Below are positions 27,274 to 35,863 of a stretch of DNA of 64,000 bases, piece after piece; the first letter of the stretch is position 1; every line of letters begins with the position of its first letter. The position numbers and the translations under genes are program-made. Under the pieces are notes generated by a model. That model ran no database searches. It was given only the letters and a program-made list of their open reading frames with translations, and was not told where the DNA came from. Origin of the DNA: Thermococcus profundus (GTDB lineage: Archaea > Methanobacteriota_B > Thermococci > Thermococcales > Thermococcaceae); contig NZ_CP014862.1 in the NCBI RefSeq assembly GCF_002214585.1, positions 434,001 through 498,000 on the forward strand, given 5' to 3'.

Positions 27274-28272
27274 TCATTCTCCCCCCGTGTAGGAGTACTT
27301 AACCCTCGGATCGATCACAACGTAGAGTATGTCTATCACGAAGTTGGCAACAAGGACGTTCAGAATTATCATGAGGAAACATCCCTGTATGAGGAAGTAA
27401 TCCTGGTTGAGTATTCCCTGCATCAGGACGTAGCCTATTCCAGGATATGAGAAGACTACTTCTGTTGTTAGGGCACCTGCAACGATGAGGCCGAGCTGGA
27501 GCGCGAGTCCTGTTACCTGGGGGAGCATAGCGTTCCTGAACGCGTGCTTTAGTATGAGTTTCTCAGATGAGCCCAACGCCTCAAGATAGCGTGCGTAATC
27601 TGCCTCTACTTCGTAGATTATCATATTTCTCATACCTATTGCCCAACCTCCGAGCTGGACGAGGAAGAGGCTGAGGAAGGGCAGCGTCCAGTGGTGTAAA
27701 AAGTCCTTGATAAACGCCCAGCTCAGTGATGGCATTATGCCGTAGCTGTATGCACCCGAAACAGGGAACCAATCCAGCTTAACACCAAAGAAGTACGCAA
27801 GGACTATTGCGAACCAGAAGTATGGTGAAGCTGTCAGGAAGTAGAAGACGGGCATTAAAAATGAGTCTATCTTCTTGCTCTTACCTGCCAGGGCCCCCAG
27901 CCAGTTTCCAACTATCCAGCTGAGAACTATTGAAGGCACGAGAAGGGCAATATCATATGGTAGGGCACTCTTTATGATTTCAGCCACCGGCTTTGGATAG
28001 TAGTAAATGCTTACGCCTAAATCTCCGTGGAGAAGGGCCTTCCAAAACGAGAGATATTGTTCCCAAAGGGGCTTATCCAGACCAAAGGACTGGATGAAGT
28101 ATGAGTGGAGATGTTCGGCAACGTTTGGCAGGGTAGCAAACCTCGATAAAAGCACGGAAACCGGATCCCCCGGCATAAACCTTGGGATTGCCCAGTCTAT
28201 CGTGACCGCGAAGAAGAAGGTTAGTATGTAAATTGTTATCTTCCTCATGAGGTACCTCTTTATTCCGCTCAC
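27274..28272 (-). CDS. ABC transporter permease, OppB/CbtB type
   Basis: The 332-residue protein has six membrane segments and the family motifs RFMPGDPVSVLL near the N-terminus and YARYLEALGSSEKLILKHAF in the cytoplasmic EAA-loop region. The GTG at 28272 has GAGGGG upstream; an ATG eight codons inside also has a plausible GAGG site, so the start is uncertain. About 100 bases separate it from the binding-protein gene, enough for processing or attenuation that would give more binding protein than permease. Confidence 0.92.
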   Translation of the reverse strand: MSGIKRYLMRKITIYILTFFFAVTIDWAIPRFMPGDPVSVLLSRFATLPNVAEHLHSYFIQSFGLDKPLWEQYLSFWKALLHGDLGVSIYYYPKPVAEIIKSALPYDIALLVPSIVLSWIVGNWLGALAGKSKKIDSFLMPVFYFLTASPYFWFAIVLAYFFGVKLDWFPVSGAYSYGIMPSLSWAFIKDFLHHWTLPFLSLFLVQLGGWAIGMRNMIIYEVEADYARYLEALGSSEKLILKHAFRNAMLPQVTGLALQLGLIVAGALTTEVVFSYPGIGYVLMQGILNQDYFLIQGCFLMIILNVLVANFVIDILYVVIDPRVKYSYTGGE

Positions 28273-28373
28273 AGTTTTCCCCTCCGTCTTTCTCTCACTT
28301 TTGATCTGATGAGATTACTCTGGTTTTTGATTTTAAAAGCGCAAAACTGTAAAAAATTGAAAGTGTCGGGAAG

Positions 28374-30233
28374 TCACCCCTTCTTCCTTCTGAGAAGCAG
28401 TGGGACTACTGCGAGACCGACAATTGCCGCCGGCCCACAGATTCCTCCTCCCTTCTTTGAGGAACTGGTGGTAGGTGTGGTCTTGGAAGTTCCAGTAGTG
28501 CCACTAGCCGTGCTGGTTGTCCCGGTCGAAGAAGTAGCGCTCTTGACGGGCTTAATGTGCAGGAGAACCTTTAGGCCACCCATCTGCCAGTAGTTGTTCC
28601 AGGAGATTGGGTATGCGTAGGGGTTCTTCTCGGTGGGCCAGTTGGTCCAGTGGGCCGGGCTGGCCTCAAACCAGGCGCCGTTGTATATTATAGGAATGGC
28701 AGGTACGTCCTTGAGCATTATCTCTTGGAGCTCTTTGTAGTACTGGAGCTTCTTGTTTTTGTCCTTCTCCGTGTTTATGAGTTCGAGGAGTTTGGTGACA
28801 TTATCGTTCTTGTATCTGCCCCAGTTTCCTGAGTAGGAGGGCTTCCCAACCGGTGTGACGTTCGGGTAGAGAACCCAGTTGAACCACTGCCACGGTGTCG
28901 CGTAGACCTGGCTTCCAAAGTTGTTTATTGCCATATCGAACTCTCCCTTTGTCAGGTCTTCCCAGTACTTGCTGTAGTCCGGGAACTTGGGCTCCACGCG
29001 TATTCCCACCGCTCCAAGCTGGTCGCTGATGATCCTGATCATTTCCATCCAGTCAGTCCATCCGTACGGGACTATTATCTCGAACTTCATTGGCTTTCCG
29101 TCGGGGAATTCCCTATAGCCATCACCGTTTGTATCCTTAAAGCCGAGGCTGTCGAGTATCTGCATTGCTTTCTCAGGATCGTACTTCCAGCCGTATTTCT
29201 CCTCGAGGTCCTTCGCCTTTATCTTTTCAAACACTGGAAGTGGGGGAAGTCCAATGGGATCAGCCGGGAGAACCTGGTTCTGCTCTGCCCTTGCGGCGAT
29301 CTCCTTGGGGTCTATTGCATAGGCAAGGGCCCTCCTGAACTCCGGGTTGTTAAGTGGTTCCTTCTGGGTATTGAGGAATAGGAAGGCTGTGTTCGCTGAG
29401 AGGTGATAGGGCTTTTTATCATACCAGGTTACTATTTTGTAAGTGCTCTTCACGTCTGGAACGCCGGGGATGAAGAAGTTGCTCCAGTCGAGGTCACCCT
29501 TAACAAGCATCGAGAGGGCCACGTTGTTGCTGTAAACTATGACGTAAACGATGTACTTTGGAGCCGGCTTTCCAAAGACTTTTATCCCCCACCAGTCGTC
29601 GTTTCTAACCCAGATAGCTCTCATCTGGTCGGTCTTGTAGAGTTTGTACATGCCGGAACCAACGGGGTTGTCGGTGTTGGGGTAAGAAATTGGATCTTTA
29701 ATGTTCTTCCATATGTGCTCCGGGATTATTGGAACGTTGTATATCCAGTACTTCCATTCTTCATAGTGGGGCTTGCTGAATATGAACTGGACGGTTCTGT
29801 CGTCTACAACTTTTACTTGGCTGAGCCAGCCCCAGATTTGGGACCACCCAACTCCCCCGTTTTCCTTGGCGATCTCAAAGGTGAACTTTACATCCTCCGC
29901 GGTCAGCGGCTTTCCATCTTGCCACTTGAGATTGGGTCTGAGCTTTATCTCGTAGGTGTTGTCACTTATCCACTGGCCTGATTCAGCGAGCCAAGGCTCG
30001 AGTTTGTCGTTCAGCGGATCGTAGATAAACAAAGTCTCGTAGAGGAGTCCTATTGTCCCGGTGACTGCAGCCCATGGGGTCAGTGGGTTGAAGTTGTTTG
30101 GCTGGCTCCAAAGGCCACCACCTACGTAGAGGGTCTCATCCCTCGGTAGCTCCTTTGCACTGACGTATCCAGCAGAACTCAAAACGTTTGCAAATACCAC
30201 CAGGGCTATTAGAGCACCCAACAGTTTCTTCAT
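28374..30233 (-). CDS. Extracellular oligosaccharide-binding protein of an Opp/Cbt-type ABC importer
   Basis: This 619-residue SBP_bac_5 protein captures substrate outside the cell. It has a Sec signal peptide (KKLLGALIALVVFANVLSSAGYVSA), the family core (TPWAAVTGTIGLLYETLFIY, FEIAKENGGVGW, AYAIDPKEIAARA) and a Ser/Thr-rich linker (about 565-595). The tail GGICGPAAIVGLAVVPLLLRRKKG carries the CGP-CTERM type signal used for surface anchoring in Thermococcales (CGPAA, hydrophobic stretch, RRKK). The start at 30233 follows GAGGTGGTGTCC. A divergent beta-mannosidase-like GH1 gene suggests beta-linked gluco- or manno-oligosaccharides, as for the cellobiose transporter of Pyrococcus furiosus. Confidence 0.9.
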   Translation of the reverse strand: MKKLLGALIALVVFANVLSSAGYVSAKELPRDETLYVGGGLWSQPNNFNPLTPWAAVTGTIGLLYETLFIYDPLNDKLEPWLAESGQWISDNTYEIKLRPNLKWQDGKPLTAEDVKFTFEIAKENGGVGWSQIWGWLSQVKVVDDRTVQFIFSKPHYEEWKYWIYNVPIIPEHIWKNIKDPISYPNTDNPVGSGMYKLYKTDQMRAIWVRNDDWWGIKVFGKPAPKYIVYVIVYSNNVALSMLVKGDLDWSNFFIPGVPDVKSTYKIVTWYDKKPYHLSANTAFLFLNTQKEPLNNPEFRRALAYAIDPKEIAARAEQNQVLPADPIGLPPLPVFEKIKAKDLEEKYGWKYDPEKAMQILDSLGFKDTNGDGYREFPDGKPMKFEIIVPYGWTDWMEMIRIISDQLGAVGIRVEPKFPDYSKYWEDLTKGEFDMAINNFGSQVYATPWQWFNWVLYPNVTPVGKPSYSGNWGRYKNDNVTKLLELINTEKDKNKKLQYYKELQEIMLKDVPAIPIIYNGAWFEASPAHWTNWPTEKNPYAYPISWNNYWQMGGLKVLLHIKPVKSATSSTGTTSTASGTTGTSKTTPTTSSSKKGGGICGPAAIVGLAVVPLLLRRKKG

Positions 30234-30425
30234 GGACACCACCTCGACCCCGACTTCATAATTAGAGGGGTCTGTAATGTAATAGATAGTGAGTACTTAT
30301 AAATTTTCCCCCAGATTTTATAATAACCTGGGCAAGAATTTATAAAATTGCCCAAACATTTATAAAATTGAACTCCCCAATTATCCAGTAGAGGTAGCAG
30401 TGTAATTTGACTGGAGGTGTATACG
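30234..30425. promoter_or_regulatory. Divergent promoter region of the sugar importer and GH1 glycosidase, with a GGGCAA/TTGCCC palindrome
   Basis: TATA-like TTTATAAG (30304-30297, minus) lies about 25 bases before a likely start of the importer mRNA. On the plus strand two TATA-like elements, at 30338-30346 and 30358-30366, precede the glycosidase gene. The inverted repeat GGGCAA-N12-TTGCCC at 30330-30353 encloses the first of these. It could be the operator of a sugar-responsive regulator. The published Thermococcales glycolytic motif (TATCAC-N5-GTGATA) is not present. Confidence 0.55.
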
Positions 30426-31961
30426 ATGATGCCGGAAGAATTCCTCTGGGGAGTTGGGCAGTCGGGCTTTCAGTTTGAGATGGGCGACAAGCTCAGAAGG
30501 CATATAGATCCCAACACAGACTGGTGGAAGTGGGTTCGCGATCCGTTTAACATAAAAAAAGAGCTTGTAAGTGGTGATCTTCCGGAGGACGGAATTAACA
30601 ACTATGAGCTTTTTGAAAACGACCACAAACTTGCAAAAGATCTTGGTCTCAACGCTTACAGGATTGGGATAGAGTGGAGTAGAGTCTTCCCTTGCCCAAC
30701 TTGGACCGTGGACACAGAAGTTGAACTTGACACCTACGGACTCATAAAGGACATTAAAATAGACAAGTCCACTCTTGATGAACTTGACAAACTGGCCAAC
30801 AAGGAGGAGATCATTTACTACAGGCGCGTTATCCAGCATCTGAGAGAGCTTGGCTTCAAGGTCTTTGTAAACCTCAATCACTTCACACTTCCGGTATGGA
30901 TTCATGATCCACTAGCTGCGAGGGAAAAGGCTCTCACAAACGGGAGGATAGGGTGGGTTTCCCAGAGAACGGTAGTTGAATTTGCCAAGTATGCAGCTTA
31001 CATTGCCCATGCTCTTGGAGACCTCGTGGATATGTGGAGTACTTTCAATGAACCGATGGTCGTTGTTGAGCTTGGCTACCTAGCCCCTTATTCTGGATTT
31101 CCCCCCGGGGTCATGAACCCTGAGGCAGCAAAGCTGGCTATTCTCAACATGATAAATGCCCACGCCTTGGCCTATAAGATGATAAAGAGGTTCGACACCA
31201 AGAAAGCTGACGACGACAGTAAGTCACCGGCGGAAGTTGGCATAATCTATAACAACATCGGCGTCGCTTATCCCAAAGATCCAAACGATCCTAAAGACGT
31301 TAAAGCGGCCGAAAACGACAACTACTTCCACAGCGGACTGTTTTTTGACGCCATTCACAAGGGGAGGCTCAATATGGAGTTCGATGGCGAAAACTTTGTA
31401 AAAGTCAGACATCTAAAGGGGAACGACTGGATAGGGCTCAACTATTACACCCGTGAGGTCGTCAGATATTCGGAGCCCAAGTTCCCGAGCATACCGCTGA
31501 TATCCTTCAAGGGAGTCCCCAACTACGGCTACTCCTGCAGACCTGGCACAACGTCCGCTGATAACAGGCCAGTCAGCGATATAGGGTGGGAGGTCTATCC
31601 GGAGGGTATTTATGACTCAATCGTCGAAGCAAGCAAGTATGGTGTTCCAGTTTACGTTACCGAAAATGGCGTAGCCGATTCGGCTGACATGTTAAGGCCG
31701 TATTACATTGTCAGCCACGTTTCAAAGATAGAAGAGGCAATCGAAAATGGCTACACTGTAAAAGGTTATATGCACTGGGCGCTTACAGACAACTATGAAT
31801 GGGCCCTCGGGTTCAGCATGAGGTTCGGTCTCTACAAGGTTGACCTGATCTCCAAGGAGAGAATCCCAAGGGAGAAGAGCGTTGATACCTACAGAAAAAT
31901 AGTACAGTACAATGGAGTTCCAGACGATCTTAAAGATGAATTCCTTAAGGGGGAGGAGTGA
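30426..31961 (+). CDS. Glycoside hydrolase family 1, beta-mannosidase/beta-glycosidase
   Basis: This 511-residue GH1 enzyme removes non-reducing beta-linked sugars inside the cell. The acid/base glutamate is Glu209 (STFNEPM) and the nucleophile is Glu413 (VTENGVA). The N-terminal FLWGVGQSGFQFEMG and the VNLNHFTLPVWIHDP segment are typical of the archaeal enzymes. By memory it is closer to the Pyrococcus beta-mannosidase type than to CelB, but that needs a search. GGAGGTG lies six bases before ATG 30426. The divergent importer would supply the oligosaccharides. It overlaps the next gene by one base. Confidence 0.9.
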   Translation: MMPEEFLWGVGQSGFQFEMGDKLRRHIDPNTDWWKWVRDPFNIKKELVSGDLPEDGINNYELFENDHKLAKDLGLNAYRIGIEWSRVFPCPTWTVDTEVELDTYGLIKDIKIDKSTLDELDKLANKEEIIYYRRVIQHLRELGFKVFVNLNHFTLPVWIHDPLAAREKALTNGRIGWVSQRTVVEFAKYAAYIAHALGDLVDMWSTFNEPMVVVELGYLAPYSGFPPGVMNPEAAKLAILNMINAHALAYKMIKRFDTKKADDDSKSPAEVGIIYNNIGVAYPKDPNDPKDVKAAENDNYFHSGLFFDAIHKGRLNMEFDGENFVKVRHLKGNDWIGLNYYTREVVRYSEPKFPSIPLISFKGVPNYGYSCRPGTTSADNRPVSDIGWEVYPEGIYDSIVEASKYGVPVYVTENGVADSADMLRPYYIVSHVSKIEEAIENGYTVKGYMHWALTDNYEWALGFSMRFGLYKVDLISKERIPREKSVDTYRKIVQYNGVPDDLKDEFLKGEE

Positions 31962-32218
31962 TGAAGACCATAGCGGTTGATGAAGACACTTGGGAAACGA
32001 TAAAGAAGCTCAAGGCCAAGCTCGACGCACGTTCATACGATGAGGTGCTCAGAAAGCTCATTGAAGCATGGCACCTTGTAGAGTTTGACCTCAAGACGGA
32101 AAAGGTTGTCCTCGATGACGACGAAGCGGAGCTCATAATTAATCTTATAAAAGATAGAGAGAAAGCGAGGGAAAGGGGAGATACCCATGAGAAGGCTTCC
32201 CAAGAGGGTAGTCTTTGA
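31961..32218 (+). CDS. VapB-like antitoxin
   Basis: This 85-residue protein has an N-terminal KTIAVDEDTWETIKKLKAKL segment typical of ribbon-helix-helix-type antitoxins (about 2-25) followed by SYDEVLRKLIEAW. The acidic and charged C-terminal half (DDDEAELIINLIKD) would bind the toxin. It starts one base inside the stop of the GH1 gene and its 3' end overlaps the next gene by 32 bases, the arrangement of a type II toxin-antitoxin pair. Confidence 0.75.
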   Translation: MKTIAVDEDTWETIKKLKAKLDARSYDEVLRKLIEAWHLVEFDLKTEKVVLDDDEAELIINLIKDREKARERGDTHEKASQEGSL

Positions 32219-32675
32219 CCCACCTGCGCTGGTGGAGATAAACAGGAAAAGAAACCGGGATATCTTAGAGTTTATACTTGCCGAGTTCGAAGTTTTTGTA
32301 CCTTTTCCCTCCCTCCACGCTTATTTTCTTGGAAAAGCCTACCTTGGTAGGAACGTCGAGGAAGACCTCTCCAGTTTTGAAGAGATTTACCGGACTATTT
32401 ATCCCGATAGAGACCTGTTGATAAAACTGGTAACTGTAGAATCCTCCCTGATAAAAGAGGGAGTTTTCATGCCCCTAGAGGATCTCCTAACGGGCGTTTC
32501 CGCAATAATGGTTGAAGGTCTCCTCGTCTCAACTGAGCCCGAGAGATTCAAACCACTCAAAAAGTACGGCCTTGACTGCGTGAGTCTTGAGAAGTTCTTT
32601 GAGGAGGTCAGCGAGCTGGCGAAGGAGGAGATAAAAAAGAAGAGGTTAGGGGTAGAAATTGGCACCGTTAAATAA
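32187..32675 (+). CDS. VapC-like PIN-domain toxin
   Basis: The 162-residue protein has a PIN-like layout: an N-terminal strand with Asp (VVFDPPALVEI), a central acidic helix (EDLLTGVSAIMVEGL) and the C-terminal LLVSTEPERFKPLKKYGL, where an Asp is usually found but Glu occurs. VapC toxins are ribonucleases that cut tRNA or rRNA. The motif match is imperfect, so activity is not assured. The overlap with the antitoxin gene supports the assignment. The TATA box of the next gene lies just after its stop. Confidence 0.65.
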   Translation: MRRLPKRVVFDPPALVEINRKRNRDILEFILAEFEVFVPFPSLHAYFLGKAYLGRNVEEDLSSFEEIYRTIYPDRDLLIKLVTVESSLIKEGVFMPLEDLLTGVSAIMVEGLLVSTEPERFKPLKKYGLDCVSLEKFFEEVSELAKEEIKKKRLGVEIGTVK

Positions 32676-32691
32676 AGGTACTTTCGAGAGA

Positions 32692-32699
32692 TTTTTATA
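32692..32699 (+). promoter_or_regulatory. TATA box for a leaderless MFS transporter mRNA
   Basis: TTTTTATA is centred about 26 bases before ATG 32722, so transcription should begin at or within a base or two of the start codon. No Shine-Dalgarno precedes this ATG, which fits a leaderless transcript. Confidence 0.55.
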
Positions 32700-32721
32700 C
32701 TCGTTTCTTTATCATTGGTTC

Positions 32722-33888
32722 ATGGAGCGCGGACGCCTTGCGGGGATATTGCTGCTCATAATCTCTGCCTTCACGGGTACGATGGCCTTCCGCCTCGCCA
32801 CCCCTGCGATAGCATTCTACACGCGCGACATCCTCAAGGCCTCGATGCTCTCCGTCTCAATGGTCTCGATGTCCTTTGTTCTTGCGAGGGCCCTAACGTC
32901 CGTCTTCGGGGGTCTCCTTCTGGAGAAGGATAAAAGACTCGTTTACGTTGGTGCGCTGGCAATGATGGGCAACGCCCTGGCCGTCCAGCTCTATCCCCTA
33001 ACCTCCACTTGGCTTCAGGTTGCTGGGATTAAGCTCCTGAACGGCTTTCTCAACGGCCTGAGCTGGCCGATGGCGCAGTTCGTAATAGCAGTGACAACTC
33101 CCGGCGAGATAAGGGCGAGGGTCACCTCCGTCTACTTCTTCTTTGGAAGCATAGCCTCTCTCCTCGGTAACTACGTGTATGCTTACACCCTTGGATGGGG
33201 CCTGAGCGGGCAGATGTGGATTTCCTCGGCCTTCTTCCTGATAACCGGTCTCATAATGGTGATCAGCTATGTCCTCTTAGGTGGATGGATAACCCCCAGG
33301 AGAAAGAAAACGCCCGACGGGGAGAAACCCTCCCTGAACCCGAAGAGGGTTTTGGTCATAGCGTCTCTGATGGCCGTCATAGTGGCCTTCACCTCCGGAG
33401 AGATAACGTACGTCTATGTCTCCGAGGCACTGGGATTAAACAAAGCCACCACAGCGACGTTGATTGGGTGGACTGGTTTCCTGGCGGCGCTGCTCAGCTA
33501 CGGCGTTTCGTGGCTCGCCGATGTGGGGAGCGAGAGGAGAACTGTAGTGCTGACCTCACTCCTAGCGGCAGTATCCCCTATTCTGGCCGCGGTGAAGAGC
33601 GCCCCGACGGTGTTTACTGGAATTTTCCTGGCCCTTTTTGCATTCCAGAGCTTCCGCCCGGTTTCGAGGAAGGTGCTCGCTTCCTATCACCGTTCCTCCT
33701 TGGCTATTGGAGGAGTCAACGGGGTACAGAACTTGTCAACGTTCCTTGGAGGGATGCTCTTCGGAGTTGCTTACTCTCTGGGGGAGTTCCATGCGTTCTT
33801 GACGGTCAATCTGGCCCTTCTAAGCTTTCTTCCCTTTTCACTAGCCCTTCTGAGGGAAGCCGTTAAGCTTAAAGAGAAGTTGGGATAG
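32722..33888 (+). CDS. Major facilitator superfamily transporter
   Basis: The 388-residue protein has about twelve hydrophobic segments with a charged cytoplasmic loop in the middle (RRKKTPDGEKPSLNPKR, about 192-210). The N-terminal half has an MFS-like pattern (FRLATPAIAFYTRDIL, then GGLLLEKDKRLVYVGALAM matching the family loop 2-3 motif). The substrate is unknown. Open reading frame extends 21 codons upstream, but the promoter TATA lies in that stretch, so ATG 32722 is chosen. Confidence 0.85.
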   Translation: MERGRLAGILLLIISAFTGTMAFRLATPAIAFYTRDILKASMLSVSMVSMSFVLARALTSVFGGLLLEKDKRLVYVGALAMMGNALAVQLYPLTSTWLQVAGIKLLNGFLNGLSWPMAQFVIAVTTPGEIRARVTSVYFFFGSIASLLGNYVYAYTLGWGLSGQMWISSAFFLITGLIMVISYVLLGGWITPRRKKTPDGEKPSLNPKRVLVIASLMAVIVAFTSGEITYVYVSEALGLNKATTATLIGWTGFLAALLSYGVSWLADVGSERRTVVLTSLLAAVSPILAAVKSAPTVFTGIFLALFAFQSFRPVSRKVLASYHRSSLAIGGVNGVQNLSTFLGGMLFGVAYSLGEFHAFLTVNLALLSFLPFSLALLREAVKLKEKLG

Positions 33889-33912
33889 ATGATGCTGCGC
33901 TCTTTCCAAAAC

Positions 33913-33951
33913 TTTTATAAAAGCGAGGGGGAGCTAAGTTTAGGCTTAGCT
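33913..33951 (+). promoter_or_regulatory. L10e promoter with a palindrome at the transcription start
   Basis: TTTTATAA at 33913-33920 is a TATA box. A perfect 7-bp inverted repeat AGCTAAG-TTTAGG-CTTAGCT at 33932-33951 spans the predicted start of transcription near 33942. The ribosomal gene begins at 33975 after GGAGGTGA. The repeat may be an operator or a leader hairpin. Confidence 0.5.
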
Positions 33952-33974
33952 TACGCTCATTTGGAGGTGAGAGT

Positions 33975-34523
33975 ATGGGACTGAGACCAGCCAAGATTGA
34001 TAGGGACGTTGACAAGCCCGCTTACACGAGAAGGGAGTACATACGCGGTGCCCCCGGTCCGAAGATAACGATCTTCGACATGGGCAACCTCTCCGCCGAG
34101 TTCGAGTACGAGGTCAGCCTTCACGCCGAGCAGGCCATGCAGATAAGGCAGAACGCCCTCGAGGCCATCCGTATTCAGGTGAACAGGTACCTCCAGAAGA
34201 ACGTCGGAAGGAGCAACTACCACTTCAAGATAAGGGTCTTCCCGTTCCAGGTTCTTAGAGAAAATCCGATGGCCACAGGAAGGAAGGCCGACCGTTACGG
34301 AAACGGTATGAGGAGGCCATTTGGGAAGCCAATCGGACTCGCCGCTCGCGTCAGGAAGGACCAGAAGATCCTAACCGTCTGGGTGAACGAGAACCACCTC
34401 AAGTTCGCCCTCGGCGCCATGCACAGGGCCAAGATGAAGCTCCCATACAGCGCCTACTACAGAATCTACGACAAAGAAGGCAACGACATCACCACCAAGG
34501 TTCTCTCCACGATGAAGCGCTGA
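33975..34523 (+). CDS. rpl10e: Large-subunit ribosomal protein L10e (uL16)
   Basis: The 182-residue protein is the archaeal/eukaryotic uL16, which sits near the tRNA sites of the large subunit. The opening [21 protein letters not shown] and the [20 protein letters not shown] loop (about 98-117) are diagnostic. In bacteria the uL16 gene lies between S3 and L29; here those two genes overlap at 42.4 kb and L10e is monocistronic 8 kb away. GGAGGTGAGAGT precedes the ATG, and a terminator-like hairpin follows. Confidence 0.97.
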   Translation: MGLRPAKIDRDVDKPAYTRREYIRGAPGPKITIFDMGNLSAEFEYEVSLHAEQAMQIRQNALEAIRIQVNRYLQKNVGRSNYHFKIRVFPFQVLRENPMATGRKADRYGNGMRRPFGKPIGLAARVRKDQKILTVWVNENHLKFALGAMHRAKMKLPYSAYYRIYDKEGNDITTKVLSTMKR

Positions 34524-34532
34524 AGCGCGTTT

Positions 34533-34552
34533 AAGCCCTCCGGGCTTTCTTT
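34533..34552 (+). terminator. Hairpin and T-rich terminator after L10e
   Basis: AAGCCC-TCC-GGGCTT (34533-34547) is a 6-bp stem with a three-base loop, followed by TCTTT. It begins ten bases after the L10e stop. Confidence 0.6.
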
Positions 34553-34652
34553 ACCAACTTTTGTTGCGTTTCTTGTGATCGGTTTTCTGGCAGGTTTTCC
34601 GTATATTCATAATGATTATTAACGATGCCGCCCTAAACCCAGTGGTGGGAGG

Positions 34653-35795
34653 ATGGTAAGCTCGTACTTTATGAGCCTGCTCCTTAAGATCGGCGTTCCG
34701 GAGGACAGGCTCCTTGTTCTCGAGGGCAAGGGGGGCATAGTCGAGGACGAGTTCGAGGGAATCAAGTACATCAGATTTCGGGATTCTGCGAAGGGCTTCC
34801 GCAGGGGGACGGTAGTCTTCGAGAACGGAGAAGTCGTTCTTGGTTTTTCCCACATAAAGCGCGTCGTCCAGCTTGAGAACGGGATAAAGCGGGTCTTCAA
34901 GAACAGGCCCTTCTACGTTGAGGAGAAGGTCGACGGCTACAACGTCCGCGTCGTTAAGGTTGGGGATAGGGTTCTTGCCCTAACGAGGGGAGGTTTCGTC
35001 TGCCCGTTCACGACCGAGAGGATAGGGGACTTCGTTAACTTTGAGTTCTTCGGGGACTATCCGAACCTCGTCCTCGCTGGAGAGATGGCCGGGCCTGAGA
35101 GCCCGTACATAGTGGAGGGACCGCCCTACGTTATGGAGGACATTCGGTTCTTCCTCTTCGACATCCAGGATAAGGGAACTGGAAAGAGCCTGCCAGTGGA
35201 AGAACGATACAAGCTGGCGGAGGAGTATGGAATACCGCAGGTGGAGCGCTTCGGTCTCTTCGACCGTTCACGGATAGACGACCTCTACGGGCTCATCGAG
35301 AGGCTGAGCCGGGAGAATAGGGAAGGCATCGTCATGAAGACGCCCGACATGAAGAGGATAGCCAAGTACGTGACGCCCTACGCCAACATCAACGACATAA
35401 AGATAGGCTCGCACATCTTCTTCGACCTCCCACACGGCTACTTCATGGGGCGGATAAAGAGGCTCGCCTTCTATCTAGCCGAAAAGCACGTTAAGGGCGA
35501 TGATTTTGACGAGTATGCTAAAGCCCTTGGAAAGGCACTGCTGAGGCCCTTCGTCGAGAGCATTCACGAGGTCGCCCAGGGCGGTGATATAGAGGAAGTC
35601 TTCACGGTGAGGGTCAAGAACATAAGCACAGCCCACAGAATGGTCACCCACTTCGAGAGGCTTGGGGTCAAAATTCACATCGAGGACATTGAAGATTTAA
35701 AGAACGGCTACTGGAGGATAACCTTCAAGCGAGTCTATCCAGATGCGACGAGGGAAATCAGGGATCTATGGAAAGGGCTGGCGTTCGTGGATTGA
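34653..35795 (+). CDS. ATP-dependent RNA ligase, Rnl3/Pab1020 family
   Basis: The 380-residue protein belongs to the archaeal RNA ligase family that can circularise RNAs. Lys92 in EEKVDGYN is the adenylated lysine (motif I). Further nucleotidyltransferase motifs are GEMAG (motif III region), REGIVMKTPDMKRIAKYV (motifs IV and V, about 227-244). The family-specific C-terminal helical dimerisation region is present. ATG 34653 follows GGTGGGAGG. The gene is single, with its own promoter region after the L10e terminator. Natural substrates in relatives include box C/D guide RNAs and rRNA pieces. Confidence 0.92.
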   Translation: MVSSYFMSLLLKIGVPEDRLLVLEGKGGIVEDEFEGIKYIRFRDSAKGFRRGTVVFENGEVVLGFSHIKRVVQLENGIKRVFKNRPFYVEEKVDGYNVRVVKVGDRVLALTRGGFVCPFTTERIGDFVNFEFFGDYPNLVLAGEMAGPESPYIVEGPPYVMEDIRFFLFDIQDKGTGKSLPVEERYKLAEEYGIPQVERFGLFDRSRIDDLYGLIERLSRENREGIVMKTPDMKRIAKYVTPYANINDIKIGSHIFFDLPHGYFMGRIKRLAFYLAEKHVKGDDFDEYAKALGKALLRPFVESIHEVAQGGDIEEVFTVRVKNISTAHRMVTHFERLGVKIHIEDIEDLKNGYWRITFKRVYPDATREIRDLWKGLAFVD

Positions 35796-35863
35796 TGGAG
35801 TTTCAGGATAAGAAGAAAGTGTGGGGTATTCCTTGTTACATATGGAACAATTCAAGGGTGGGC

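Noticed and set aside
24415-30233. Calling the transporter a dipeptide (Dpp/Opp) system
   Set aside because: All subunits belong to the Opp superfamily, but the divergent GH1 gene and the known Cbt system in Pyrococcus favour oligosaccharides.
30426-31961. Naming the GH1 enzyme celB (beta-glucosidase)
   Set aside because: The sequence looks closer to the Pyrococcus beta-mannosidase type by memory; without a search only GH1 family is stated.
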